Positions 50,231-59,706 of a stretch of DNA of 64,000 bases are shown here, one piece after another (within the stretch, counting starts at the first letter, position 1; each line of letters opens with the position of its first letter). The notes beneath the pieces were generated by a model. The model was given only the letters and a program-made list of their open reading frames with translations. It did no database searches and had not been told where the DNA came from. The stretch is from Candidatus Poribacteria bacterium. Its GTDB lineage: Bacteria > Poribacteria > WGA-4E > WGA-3G. The translations under genes and the position numbers were made by a program. The stretch spans positions 1-64,000 of the forward strand of contig JAJEIP010000048.1 of assembly GCA_022827885.1 (NCBI GenBank), in the 5' to 3' direction.

Positions 50231-53200
50231 TTAGTCATCATTTGAAACCTTAATCAGTTCTTGTAGATCCAGAAGGTGTTTTTCTTTGAAGCGAATTTCA
50301 CACTTCTTGCCACATAATTTAATATAGAGCGTTGGTTTACAATCTCCACCTTCGGATTCTGTTTGAAATTTCTCTATCTGATTGGAAATATTTTCCGCCT
50401 CAATGGCACCATGTTTGAATTTGGCGAAATGATCGGCACAAAGACACAAGGCATCGGCAGGTGTATCAACAGCCCCAGATTTTCGCCTTTCGACAATGTA
50501 ACTAGCGATGAAAAACGGTTTTCCATCTCTTTCAGGGAAAGTGCCATCACATATCTGACACTTACCACCATACATTTGGGACAGGTATGCCCGAACTTGC
50601 GGATCCGGTCCCTCAAGTATAGTCCGATGTGTTTCCTTGCGTCTATCATTAGTGCTCTGTTCCACATTGAACCTATCGCGGTGTTCTTGGGCAATTTTTT
50701 TCCGACGGCGTTCCGGATTGCTTACCTGACCATCATCTATAATTTGGGTTTTAACTTCGGTTTTCCCTAATTTGTTAAAAGATTTCTCAACTTCAGCAGG
50801 CAAATCAATTTCCTCCTGTGCTGAGGGGAGCTGCTGAGTGCGTTTTGCTTTTTCTGCCTTCCATTCTCTAAATTCTTCTCTGTCTTGCATGTAGTCTTTA
50901 ATGTCTTTTTCTGAAACTCCAATTTTGTCTGCTAATTCAGTAACCTCGTCCTTCTTCATATCAAGTTGGTTTGCAAGCTGTTCATCACGAAAAAATTCTT
51001 TGGGTAGTTCTGCAAGGGTAATTTCATTTGGTTTGTGCATATTCCCATCAATATCAGGCAGCCACGCGTTTTCAATTAACAAATTCCCAAAAGAGCGAGA
51101 TAGGACATCCTCAAATGAACTATTACCGTAATTTTGTCTCGTTGATTTCTGTACGCGGCCTCTAATACAATCAACATTAGGAAGTACTATATGATTCCAT
51201 ATAAAAGCACTTTTTTTAGGAGTCGGATTATAGATCGCTTGCTCTAATCCATCAACCTGTATGTGAAGGTCAAATCCGTCAAGACCTCTCCAGTGACGAC
51301 CATACTCACTTATAATAGGAACATAACCTTGCCAATTTTTTTCTTTCCTTTTGACCCTAACGGAATCAGGAATTTTAAAATCCTCAAATAACGTACGCGC
51401 GGTGCGCGGATATTTATCAAGCCAAACAAAAGTACGAGTAGTTGGGCCTTCAGCAGAATTAGGTTCGTGATCCTTCAATAAGTCAGTAAGGTCCTGCCCA
51501 TTATCCTTGTAAACCCCACTCCAATATATCAGGTTGTTCTGTTCAAAATACATGCTCAACTCATCTGTTCTAAAATAGAGATGATCGGGTGTAAGATAAA
51601 TTGGAAAGTCTGCATTCGGATTCTCCGCAAGGATAAAACGTGTCACTTCTAACTCTGTTTTAAGTTGCTCTTTTCTGGATTGATCACTGGTTTCATACGC
51701 TTGAAGAATTTTATTAAAATCGTTCATATGCTCTTTGATAGGAACTCTCGGCGGATTCCGTTTGTACTTTGGAAGTATAGTTTTGATCACTTCATCGACA
51801 ATATCCCATTTTGAAATATCCAAGGATCGCAGAAACTGACAAACTTTCTTACTAACAGATACACGCGAATAGGTTCCAATAGAATTATTCTTCCATAATC
51901 TGTCGTCATTTCCAAAATAGAGTTGATTTGGTCTAAGATAAATCTGAGCATTTGCGTCTGGACTTTCTACGAGAATAAACGGCGTTGCCATCAATTTTTC
52001 CTGTAATTGGTCTTTCTTTGTTTGAGAATCTGTTTTGTATGCTCTCACAATCTTGGGGAAATCTCTGTTGTACTCCGCTTTTGAAACGACAGATGAACCA
52101 TTGATATATTTTGGCAGAATGTGCTCAATAACCTCAGCGACAACATTCCACTCCGGTATACCTAATTCTTTAAGAAATTTATGAGCATCTTCATTCTGAG
52201 ATATTTCACTCTTTATCAACCGGGATGTGGTTTCAGAATTTGTTCCTTTTGTCAGGTACGCGTTTGGTGCATCAGGATTAACTAAAGAGTTGTCTTGAAG
52301 TCGCAGAATCGGTTTGTTTTGAAGGATACCAGACGCGGAAGTCCATAAAGATCTTGGTGGTCTTTCTCCAACAGACAAAAATTTGTAGAAATCAATAAGC
52401 CATCTATCATTCTGTTGTTCAAGAAATGACCTGTCAATTCTGCGAGCAAACATCTCTGGATCAACTTCATCAATTCCAAGCTCCATTCTCAAGTACTTCC
52501 AAAGATTTTGCGCGCGACGTGCGGTAATATCGGATACGAGCCATTTCGTAACGTTTGATCTTTTAAACAATAAGCTAAGTTGATTCGGTTTAAGTAACTT
52601 TATTAGACCTTCACTGTCAGCAAGTTTAGCATTTTGGGCAGAAATAAACGATTTATCATTCGCTGGAAGCAATTCTTCATTTATAAAGGATTCACGGAGC
52701 CTATTAAAAATAGGATAAAACAGATTGTCCTCATCCTCAGCAAGGTTGTTTAATTCGGTCGCAAGTGATTCAAGAAAGCTAACACTTAAAATCTTTCGTT
52801 CTTTTAAGAGAGGCAATAATTTTCTGGCAATCAAATCTGCAACGCAGTCCATGAGCCAACAGCGATTCCAAGGAACATCTTGAATATCTTCACGAGAACT
52901 CGGTAGAATGAAGTCCGCATTGATTAAAAAAGGAAAACCTGTGCCTGATCTCACAGGCAAATATGCAAAAATCTTTCCAACTGCTGTTGAATTTTCATCC
53001 ATCGGAAACCCAATTGTGACATCTCGGTTTTCGATCCCCTGCCGCTTTTTGTGGTGAATACCTGCTGGTCTGTCATAACGTTCAGTGCATACTAAGAAAT
53101 CATCAGAATTAGAAAAATCGCTCCCCCGTTTTTTACCTTCAGCTACAATTTGGACTTCTGGCATCGCGGAATCGTCCTTCAAAATAGTAAAGTCGTCTGC

Positions 53201-53863
53201 GGTATCTGTCTTAATTTGGATTTCTTGAAGTGTAGAAAGAAAGAGGACAATCTCTGGTTCAATATCTTGTAACATCTTCTCAATCTCGCCATATCCAAAA
53301 TCGTTTTTTGTCAATGGAAGGATGATATGAGTTTTGGATAGGTCTAAGCCTTCCGGAGGCATATCAATCCATTGTGGCACAATATATCCAAATCCAGTTT
53401 CTTTATCATACTCGGGCAAACAGAAATGGTACCCGTTAGAAAAAATGTGAGGATTATCTGTTACGCGAAAAACAGATTTGAAACCTATCCCTTTTTCACC
53501 AATATATCCTTGTTCTTTTTTCTTTGTGGTTTTACCTACTGCACAGATTGCATTAACATTACCACGATTAAAGCCGATTTCATTATTTTCGATAATTAAC
53601 GCTCCATCAGAATCCACGGTGCCGGTAGGGTCAATCTTTGTTAAACGGAACGATATATAAGGTTGATAGCGGTCTTGGTCTTTGTATTCGTTGTCTTCAG
53701 CATTCTGAATCAACTCGAAAATAAAATGAGGATTCTTGCTATAAAGACCTTCAGCAAGATGTTGAATTGCATTATTCAAACTGTCTTTAACCCTTTCAAT
53801 CTTGCTCGCTTCATGAAACTCATTTTGAATTTTCCGAATGTGTTTAAATTGTTCATTTGACAT
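50231..53863 (-). CDS. GHKL (Hsp90/sacsin-type) ATPase B with tandem repeats and HNH-like C-terminal module
   Basis: A 1210-residue protein. GHKL site: N-box FELIQNAEDNEY (about 49-60), G1-like IIENNEIGF, and G2 GYIGEKGIGFKSVF (about 119-132). Residues about 560-652 and 675-769 are tandem homologous units (KFLKELGIPEWNVVAEVIEH / QFLRSLDISKWDIVDEVIKT). The C-terminal ~110 residues resemble a degenerate HNH fold: CQIC (about 1102), FFIASYIVERRKSG where HNH proteins have an xxH, then ADALCLCADHFAKFKHG, and a last CGKKCEIRFKEKHLLDLQEL. This module is homologous to that of ATPase A. ATG 53863 has GGAGG seven bases upstream. The gene is visibly more A/T-rich than the flanks. Confidence 0.85.
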   Translation of the reverse strand: MSNEQFKHIRKIQNEFHEASKIERVKDSLNNAIQHLAEGLYSKNPHFIFELIQNAEDNEYKDQDRYQPYISFRLTKIDPTGTVDSDGALIIENNEIGFNRGNVNAICAVGKTTKKKEQGYIGEKGIGFKSVFRVTDNPHIFSNGYHFCLPEYDKETGFGYIVPQWIDMPPEGLDLSKTHIILPLTKNDFGYGEIEKMLQDIEPEIVLFLSTLQEIQIKTDTADDFTILKDDSAMPEVQIVAEGKKRGSDFSNSDDFLVCTERYDRPAGIHHKKRQGIENRDVTIGFPMDENSTAVGKIFAYLPVRSGTGFPFLINADFILPSSREDIQDVPWNRCWLMDCVADLIARKLLPLLKERKILSVSFLESLATELNNLAEDEDNLFYPIFNRLRESFINEELLPANDKSFISAQNAKLADSEGLIKLLKPNQLSLLFKRSNVTKWLVSDITARRAQNLWKYLRMELGIDEVDPEMFARRIDRSFLEQQNDRWLIDFYKFLSVGERPPRSLWTSASGILQNKPILRLQDNSLVNPDAPNAYLTKGTNSETTSRLIKSEISQNEDAHKFLKELGIPEWNVVAEVIEHILPKYINGSSVVSKAEYNRDFPKIVRAYKTDSQTKKDQLQEKLMATPFILVESPDANAQIYLRPNQLYFGNDDRLWKNNSIGTYSRVSVSKKVCQFLRSLDISKWDIVDEVIKTILPKYKRNPPRVPIKEHMNDFNKILQAYETSDQSRKEQLKTELEVTRFILAENPNADFPIYLTPDHLYFRTDELSMYFEQNNLIYWSGVYKDNGQDLTDLLKDHEPNSAEGPTTRTFVWLDKYPRTARTLFEDFKIPDSVRVKRKEKNWQGYVPIISEYGRHWRGLDGFDLHIQVDGLEQAIYNPTPKKSAFIWNHIVLPNVDCIRGRVQKSTRQNYGNSSFEDVLSRSFGNLLIENAWLPDIDGNMHKPNEITLAELPKEFFRDEQLANQLDMKKDEVTELADKIGVSEKDIKDYMQDREEFREWKAEKAKRTQQLPSAQEEIDLPAEVEKSFNKLGKTEVKTQIIDDGQVSNPERRRKKIAQEHRDRFNVEQSTNDRRKETHRTILEGPDPQVRAYLSQMYGGKCQICDGTFPERDGKPFFIASYIVERRKSGAVDTPADALCLCADHFAKFKHGAIEAENISNQIEKFQTESEGGDCKPTLYIKLCGKKCEIRFKEKHLLDLQELIKVSNDD

Positions 53864-53906
53864 AGTAGGTTCCTCCGCAATCCATAGAAAAGCAAAACAC
53901 AAATCT

Positions 53907-56900
53907 TTATACGCTACTCTCTACTTCAAGAATTCCATAAACCACTGGCTCTGCCTTAATATCGGCTTTCTCCACTGCTTCCTCTAACTCCTTAATACGC
54001 CGTTCATAATCTGCTTCAGCATTGGCGATTTGGCTGTTACGCATTCGAAGAATGTTTGGATCATCCACTTGCGCGCGACGGGATTCAAGAATTGCGATCC
54101 GCTTCTGCTGATGCCTTGATAGGTTCTCTTTCTGGAAATTAACTATCTCGCGAGCAGCTTGCTGGTGACTTTTCAGAGTTTCAGCCCATAATTCTTGGTG
54201 TTGTGTTTCCAATTGTTCACAAACAGCCGGTTCAATGGACAGGTACTCCTCATGATCGACTGCCTTCTTGAGTAATCTGTCAAGATGTGCGGACAAAACC
54301 CTATCTAAAGCGATTGACTTAAGTTCCAAGTTTTCTTTACTACCCATAATGTACCACAAGTAGATAGCAAATTCGTAGCATCCTGCAGGTACTGTCTTGT
54401 CTTGCACTTTTAATGTAACAGCGACATCTTGGTCTATGTTCAAAGAGAGTGCTGCCTGCTTCACCAAAGGATGGGTCGGCATAATCAACACCGCGTCAGG
54501 ATACTCTCTTCTGCAATCAGCTTCAAAAGTAATCCTTAAGCGAGGTTCAGCTCCTTTCAACCAGTTTTCCCACTCCAAATAGAGGGGACTTTTTTCTCTG
54601 GAAAGTTTTTGGAAATCACGTAACAAGGCAATTCGCGCTTCACCAGAAAGTAAAAGGGTTTTAAGAGACTTATCACCACGAATTAATTTCTGCGACGTTC
54701 CTAATTTCTGCTGAAGATAAAGCGTCACAAGTCTCTGTATTGATTCTGGCAACAACCAGAAATTGGTAGCCAGCTCAACATCTTTCGCCATTTGATCTTC
54801 AGGTAGTTGAACACTGAAAAGTTCTAACTGTTCAGCTTCCAGCCTCTCATTTTCCTGTATCCGTCGAATTTGAGTATCTGCCAACAGATCCAATTTGGTT
54901 CTTCGTTCTTCTGGACTCAAGGCATAGTTCTCGGCGATATCCCGTAACTCTGTCGTGATTTTGCCAAGGATTTCTTCGGTTCCGCCTAATGCACTCTCAA
55001 ATACACCGATGCGAAGCAAGCATCGTTCATAGATGTCAGCATCAACAGTACCCGGTGTGATGAAGTTGAAAATAGTAACACTTTCGCTCTCTTGTCCCCT
55101 GCGATCAATACGGCCTATCCGTTGTTCAACCCGCATAGGATTCCACGGCAGATCGTAGTTGACGATACAGTCACAGAATTGGTAGTCTAACCCTTCGCAC
55201 CCGACTTCCGAGAAAAGCATGAGGTCAATGCTATCGGTCTCAGATCTCGGTTTTTCAAATCGACTGGTAAGCTTTAAACGTTCTTCATCCGGTACGCCGC
55301 CGTGGATCATTCCGACGCGAAAACCGTCCGCAGCGAGGCGTTCATGAAGATAGGAAAGCGTGTGGCGAAAACTACTAAAAACCATAATTTTATTATTCGG
55401 AAGATTTTGCCTATCTCGGACAATCTGTTGAAGTGCTTTCAGTTTCAAATCCTTTGAATCAAGATTTTTCGCTCTTTCAAGAAGTGCTTGTACATGTTCG
55501 CGAATATGTGTAACAAATTCTGCTGAAGGCATCGCATCAACAGCGTCAGCTTCTGTCCATTCAAGTTCGTCAAGGTGACGATTCAGAATATCCTGAAGCA
55601 ACGGTTCAAGCCCATGTAAACAACTCGCCAACTGCCGACGGAGCGTCGTTATCATGAAATTAACACTCTGATTACCGTGCAGACTGCGGTATATCTCTTT
55701 TTGCGTTTCAATTAGTGCCTCATGGAGTTCATTCTGATCGACAGTTAGTTCGACCTTCACCGTCTGTGACTTGCGGATGGTAAACTCTCCGATATCGCGG
55801 CGCCGGGTTCTGTTGATTATTCCTGAAAATGTGTGGAGTGCCTCCATATCAGTGATAAGTTGTACACGTTCTTCAGGGGTGACACGTCCACTGGTAAGCT
55901 GATTTTTAATTCGCTTGAATTCGGGATTATCCTTAAGAATTGTTTGTCCCCATAAGGTACTCGCTGCTTTGTCAAGGTCATCTTTTGCTGTCTGTGCCCA
56001 TTCCTTCTCTTGGGCACGCGCGGTGTTGACTGCTTGATTGATGAAGAGGTTGGGTTCCCCCATGCGATTAAAACTCTCCTCATCCAAAATCAGATCAGGG
56101 CGGAGGACGTTAAGCAGCACGAATAGATCACGACTACGTAGTTGGATAGGAGTCGCAGTCAAAAAAACTGTCGCGTCCGCGTTTTCACAGAAAAAACGAA
56201 CTGCTTCGTGATTGGCTGTTCCCTGATTCCGAATATGATGTGCTTCATCAACAATGACGAGATCAAAATGCGGTGGTGGATCAAGGTCTATAAGTCCGTT
56301 TCCTCTTTTTCGTCTGCGACTACCTCCAGTCCCATAAAGGAGTGTATTATCTAACAACGAATACGGGAGGATTACCTTCTGATGCTGTTCGGGCCATTCA
56401 CCATCTAAGTGAGTTTCCTTCAGGCAGTGTCGTAAAGTTTTTCCATCAAGGTGCGTGAAATTTTCGTCGAACCGTTTCATCTCACGCCTCCATTTTTCCT
56501 CGGTTACCAATGCTCTAGGACAGATAATAAGGACAGATTTTATATCTTGGCGCGCTTGTAGTTCACGTAGAATCAATCCAGCCTCAATGGTTTTGCCTAC
56601 ACCGACGCTATCGGCGATAAGCAATCTCGGTTGTTCTGCTTTGATGAATTTTAGGACTGGACGGTATTGATAGGGAACAAAATCAATGCTTGCTGTGTTG
56701 AGAGAATACAAACTTGACAAAACAGGATAACGAATTTGCAGAGCAGTGAGATGGGCATGAAACGCGTTACACGAAAGACGTTTAAAACTATCACTATTTT
56801 CGATTTCAACTTCAACCTGCAGCTGGGAGGCATAAAAAGTCTGTGGTCTTCCATCAACAAAAACATTAATCCGATCTTCCGGTGTCCCCGGTACCACTGC

Positions 56901-56990
56901 CATCACCGCGCCACGAGTAGATGGATTCGATTTCAAGAAAACAATTTGACCGGGCACAAATTCTTGCGAAGGATTTAGAGAGTTATTCAT
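53907..56990 (-). CDS. SNF2/RapA-type superfamily-2 helicase/translocase
   Basis: A 1027-residue protein. An N-terminal Tudor/SH3-like segment (FVPGQIVFLKSNPSTRGAVM, to about 57), as in RapA, precedes the motor: Walker A ADSVGVGKT (126-134), LIICPRALV, DEAH box VDEAHHIRN (248-256), TATPIQLRSRDLF (278-290), then motif IV-VI HGGVPDEERLKLTSRF, SEVGCEGLDYQFCDCIVNYD and PWNPMRVEQRIGRIDRRGQE. The last 100 residues are a predicted coiled coil. Such proteins move along double-stranded DNA without unwinding it; homologs occur in RNA-polymerase recycling (RapA) and in defence systems (DrmD of DISARM). First gene of the set, with AGGA before the ATG, 44 bases before ATPase B. Confidence 0.92.
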   Translation of the reverse strand: MNNSLNPSQEFVPGQIVFLKSNPSTRGAVMAVVPGTPEDRINVFVDGRPQTFYASQLQVEVEIENSDSFKRLSCNAFHAHLTALQIRYPVLSSLYSLNTASIDFVPYQYRPVLKFIKAEQPRLLIADSVGVGKTIEAGLILRELQARQDIKSVLIICPRALVTEEKWRREMKRFDENFTHLDGKTLRHCLKETHLDGEWPEQHQKVILPYSLLDNTLLYGTGGSRRRKRGNGLIDLDPPPHFDLVIVDEAHHIRNQGTANHEAVRFFCENADATVFLTATPIQLRSRDLFVLLNVLRPDLILDEESFNRMGEPNLFINQAVNTARAQEKEWAQTAKDDLDKAASTLWGQTILKDNPEFKRIKNQLTSGRVTPEERVQLITDMEALHTFSGIINRTRRRDIGEFTIRKSQTVKVELTVDQNELHEALIETQKEIYRSLHGNQSVNFMITTLRRQLASCLHGLEPLLQDILNRHLDELEWTEADAVDAMPSAEFVTHIREHVQALLERAKNLDSKDLKLKALQQIVRDRQNLPNNKIMVFSSFRHTLSYLHERLAADGFRVGMIHGGVPDEERLKLTSRFEKPRSETDSIDLMLFSEVGCEGLDYQFCDCIVNYDLPWNPMRVEQRIGRIDRRGQESESVTIFNFITPGTVDADIYERCLLRIGVFESALGGTEEILGKITTELRDIAENYALSPEERRTKLDLLADTQIRRIQENERLEAEQLELFSVQLPEDQMAKDVELATNFWLLPESIQRLVTLYLQQKLGTSQKLIRGDKSLKTLLLSGEARIALLRDFQKLSREKSPLYLEWENWLKGAEPRLRITFEADCRREYPDAVLIMPTHPLVKQAALSLNIDQDVAVTLKVQDKTVPAGCYEFAIYLWYIMGSKENLELKSIALDRVLSAHLDRLLKKAVDHEEYLSIEPAVCEQLETQHQELWAETLKSHQQAAREIVNFQKENLSRHQQKRIAILESRRAQVDDPNILRMRNSQIANAEADYERRIKELEEAVEKADIKAEPVVYGILEVESSV

Positions 56991-57019
56991 ACTGTCCTAT
57001 TTCCTTTTTTTCTTTTCAA

Positions 57020-59689
57020 TTACTTCAGGATTAGCATTTTGCGGGTGTCAGTGAATTTTCCTACAGTGAGTGTATAAAAATAAACACCACTTGCGACAGG
57101 TTCGCTGAGTTCATTTCTACCGTCCCAATATACCGCCCGGCTCCGAGACTTATAAATACCTATAGATTGGTGTCCTACGTTCAAACTCCGAACTAATTGC
57201 CCATTAGCGGCATAAATCGATATACTCACCTCTGCAGGCTCCGCCAGTTGATATGGTATCCAGGTCTCAGGGTTGAAGGGATTTGGATAATTGGGTAACA
57301 ATTGCGTGATTTGTGGTAATTCGGCGGTTAGGTCCGGTGCAGCGGGTACGTCACCTACTTCAAATCTAACGATTTCTGTGAAGTCATGCTTTGAGAAATT
57401 TCTCGCTTTGTCATAGAGTGTTATCTCAGCGAGTCCCCACGTCCCAGGAATACTACCGACTGGGAGAATAATTTGTTGTTGATATGACTTGTAAATGGTA
57501 GGATCACCCGTGAAATACATCTCTCCTCGCCCGGGCGGATAGTGCCAAAAGTGGTGCATGGAGCCGTGGGGATCTCGTAAATACATGCCACCAATATCGT
57601 AGCCGCTAATATTATCTTTTACAAAAAAAGTAATATCTACAATTGTTTCTCCATTTGGTGCTTCGGGTATGGTCGGTTCTGCCTTGATAATTATTCTGTT
57701 AAGATTCAGAACTGGACCTTGTAAGTCGGGATTTTCAGTTTTGATAGCAATTGTCTTAGGAGTTTCGTCTAAATGCCTATAATTATCTGATGGGTTCTGA
57801 TCAGGTTCATGGGTAAAAAAAACATTGGTCCCATTATAGGCAATGTCTCTCATGCAGATGCGATTTAATTCATACCTTCCGCTTGGCATGTAGTCTGGCA
57901 TGATAAAATCAACACTTACTTTTCCTGTTTCAGAATTATAAGTGCCGTAATCGAAACTGCCGTCGCGCGAATATGTTTCGAGAAACTCATCATTCAGGTT
58001 TGCACAGACATGCGCGATCCCCGATTTTTCAATGATAGCCCATGTTGCTGTAATAATTTGATACCGCTTACCATCATCCGTGAAATTTTCTGACAACGAG
58101 AGTTTCATAGAATCCTGGACGTATTTAGGTGGGTCTAAATCCTCAAGCGGATTGTCTATGTAGAGTTGCCAACCAAAGGTGCGTTTGTTCTGATGTCTTT
58201 GTTGGTTATTGTTGTCTTCAAGTGTGATGTTTTCTGGCGCCCAGTAGCCTTGCTTGGCGTATTTTGAGACGGTTTCTTGACCGCGAAAGATATGACCCTC
58301 AGATAAATAATTACCGTGTTCATCTATTGCAGAAAGCCTAATATCAAAAAAAGTGTTTTCTATACCGCTGAAAATTCTAACATATAGGCTCCGCGCTGTA
58401 TCAAAATTACTCTCCCCGTGTATTTCAATCTCGACAGTGACCAACTTATCCTCTTCAGGTTCTCCATCTACGCGAATATCGACGCGTATAATTTGTCCGG
58501 GGTAGACGTAATCTGGATAGAGATTGTAAACTTCAAACGTTAAATCTTCGCGTATCTTTGAAATATAGCGAGTGCCGTGCATAATCCGATTTTGGATGAA
58601 TTCATATTTGGCGGGTGCCCGTGAGCGAAGTTTATCAGGTCTAACAATATAGTGACTGATGCTCTCCGCCATGTCCTCATTCGGATTTATGCCGTGCGCG
58701 TAAGCAGAGACGAATTCGGTCTGTTTGGTAGTAAACCACTCATCCTGATCTTTTTGCCAACCGCCAAGTTTAATCCAATCCTCTTTGAGTTGCTCGTCAA
58801 AGAGGTACTCCCACAGAAAGTGCGCTTTTTCGTGAAGAATTAATCTATGGATATAGTCAGAGTCCCCACCTTTAAACGCGCCTTCCATAAACTCAATATA
58901 ACCAGCACTTGGCCAAGCGACAGCAGCAGCCTGTGGATAGATAGGGTGCGGAAGTCCATCTAATCGACGGACAATATATTTTAGCCCCGGGGTTTTAAGC
59001 ATCCCCGTAGGATATTCCTCGAGCATTGAAACGAGTTCTATGAGCTCATCATCTTTGAACTGGGTAAATCGTCCGGCGTGTTCACCCGTTGTGTATCTGG
59101 TGAGTTCTTCATAATCAGGGACATTGACACTTACAGCATATCGTTCATTGAGTATACGTTCAACAGCATACCTATCGGATCCATTGTTGGTGACGTAGCG
59201 AACAAGCGCGCTATGTAGTCTTTTCGAAAAGAACCTGCCTCTTATCCCATCAATTTCCGCTAACCGCTGCTCTGCGTAATTGAAAGCTTGTGAAGAGATG
59301 ACGACGAATCTGTCATTACCAATATCGTTAAATCTAATGTCGTTATGGACGTGAAGATCCGTCAGACTCCATAGACTCTTTTTGTGTGTTTCCCATCTAT
59401 AGTGAGGGACGGATTCAAGCGTCTGAAGCAATAATTGGGCGAGGTTGCTATCCCACTGTTTTGACAAATAAATTGAATATTGTCGTGCTAATTGCAAGGA
59501 AGCAGTGCTGTTGCTAATTTGTATGGGTGTGTCAATGATTTTAACTTCTATAGGCTTGATGACAGACACCTTCTCTACTCCTGATGGGGTTTCATCTATT
59601 TCCCACTGGTAAGTAAAAGGTTCTGCGCGTGTATGTGCGCTGATAATGAGCAAAAAGCCTACAATCAAAAGAAATATAAGGTTTCTCAT
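57020..59689 (-). CDS. Secreted zinc-metallopeptidase-like protein with type IX-like sorting tail
   Basis: An 889-residue protein. Signal peptide (LIFLLIVGFLLIISAHTRA). A zinc-binding HEKAH lies at 286-290 (LILHEKAHFLWEYLFDEQ), and E342 in NPNEDMAESISHYIVRP is a likely third ligand, the layout of gluzincins of the lethal-factor type (M34-like). Then come Ig-like sandwich domains and, over the last ~95 residues, QLLPNYPNPFNPETWIPYQL, YDFG-like WDGRNELSEPVASGVYFYTL and a final TRKMLILK, which is the FlgD-like/T9SS C-terminal domain. It is predicted to reach the cell surface. It ends 29 bases before the helicase gene on the same strand. Confidence 0.82.
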   Translation of the reverse strand: MRNLIFLLIVGFLLIISAHTRAEPFTYQWEIDETPSGVEKVSVIKPIEVKIIDTPIQISNSTASLQLARQYSIYLSKQWDSNLAQLLLQTLESVPHYRWETHKKSLWSLTDLHVHNDIRFNDIGNDRFVVISSQAFNYAEQRLAEIDGIRGRFFSKRLHSALVRYVTNNGSDRYAVERILNERYAVSVNVPDYEELTRYTTGEHAGRFTQFKDDELIELVSMLEEYPTGMLKTPGLKYIVRRLDGLPHPIYPQAAAVAWPSAGYIEFMEGAFKGGDSDYIHRLILHEKAHFLWEYLFDEQLKEDWIKLGGWQKDQDEWFTTKQTEFVSAYAHGINPNEDMAESISHYIVRPDKLRSRAPAKYEFIQNRIMHGTRYISKIREDLTFEVYNLYPDYVYPGQIIRVDIRVDGEPEEDKLVTVEIEIHGESNFDTARSLYVRIFSGIENTFFDIRLSAIDEHGNYLSEGHIFRGQETVSKYAKQGYWAPENITLEDNNNQQRHQNKRTFGWQLYIDNPLEDLDPPKYVQDSMKLSLSENFTDDGKRYQIITATWAIIEKSGIAHVCANLNDEFLETYSRDGSFDYGTYNSETGKVSVDFIMPDYMPSGRYELNRICMRDIAYNGTNVFFTHEPDQNPSDNYRHLDETPKTIAIKTENPDLQGPVLNLNRIIIKAEPTIPEAPNGETIVDITFFVKDNISGYDIGGMYLRDPHGSMHHFWHYPPGRGEMYFTGDPTIYKSYQQQIILPVGSIPGTWGLAEITLYDKARNFSKHDFTEIVRFEVGDVPAAPDLTAELPQITQLLPNYPNPFNPETWIPYQLAEPAEVSISIYAANGQLVRSLNVGHQSIGIYKSRSRAVYWDGRNELSEPVASGVYFYTLTVGKFTDTRKMLILK

Positions 59690-59706
59690 CTTTATCCTCA
59701 GATACC

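Noticed and set aside
50363-50770. Plus-strand open frame of 135 codons opposite the end of ATPase B
   Set aside because: It is antisense to a well-supported long gene, lacks a ribosome site and has no domain; typical shadow of a real gene.
46936-53863. Ordinary HtpG/Hsp90 chaperones
   Set aside because: Length, the sacsin-like GxxGxGFKSVF context and the Cys-rich C-termini do not fit HtpG domain order.
53907-56990. DISARM system
   Set aside because: The helicase resembles DrmD, but no methylase, DrmA, DrmB or DrmC-like gene is adjacent.
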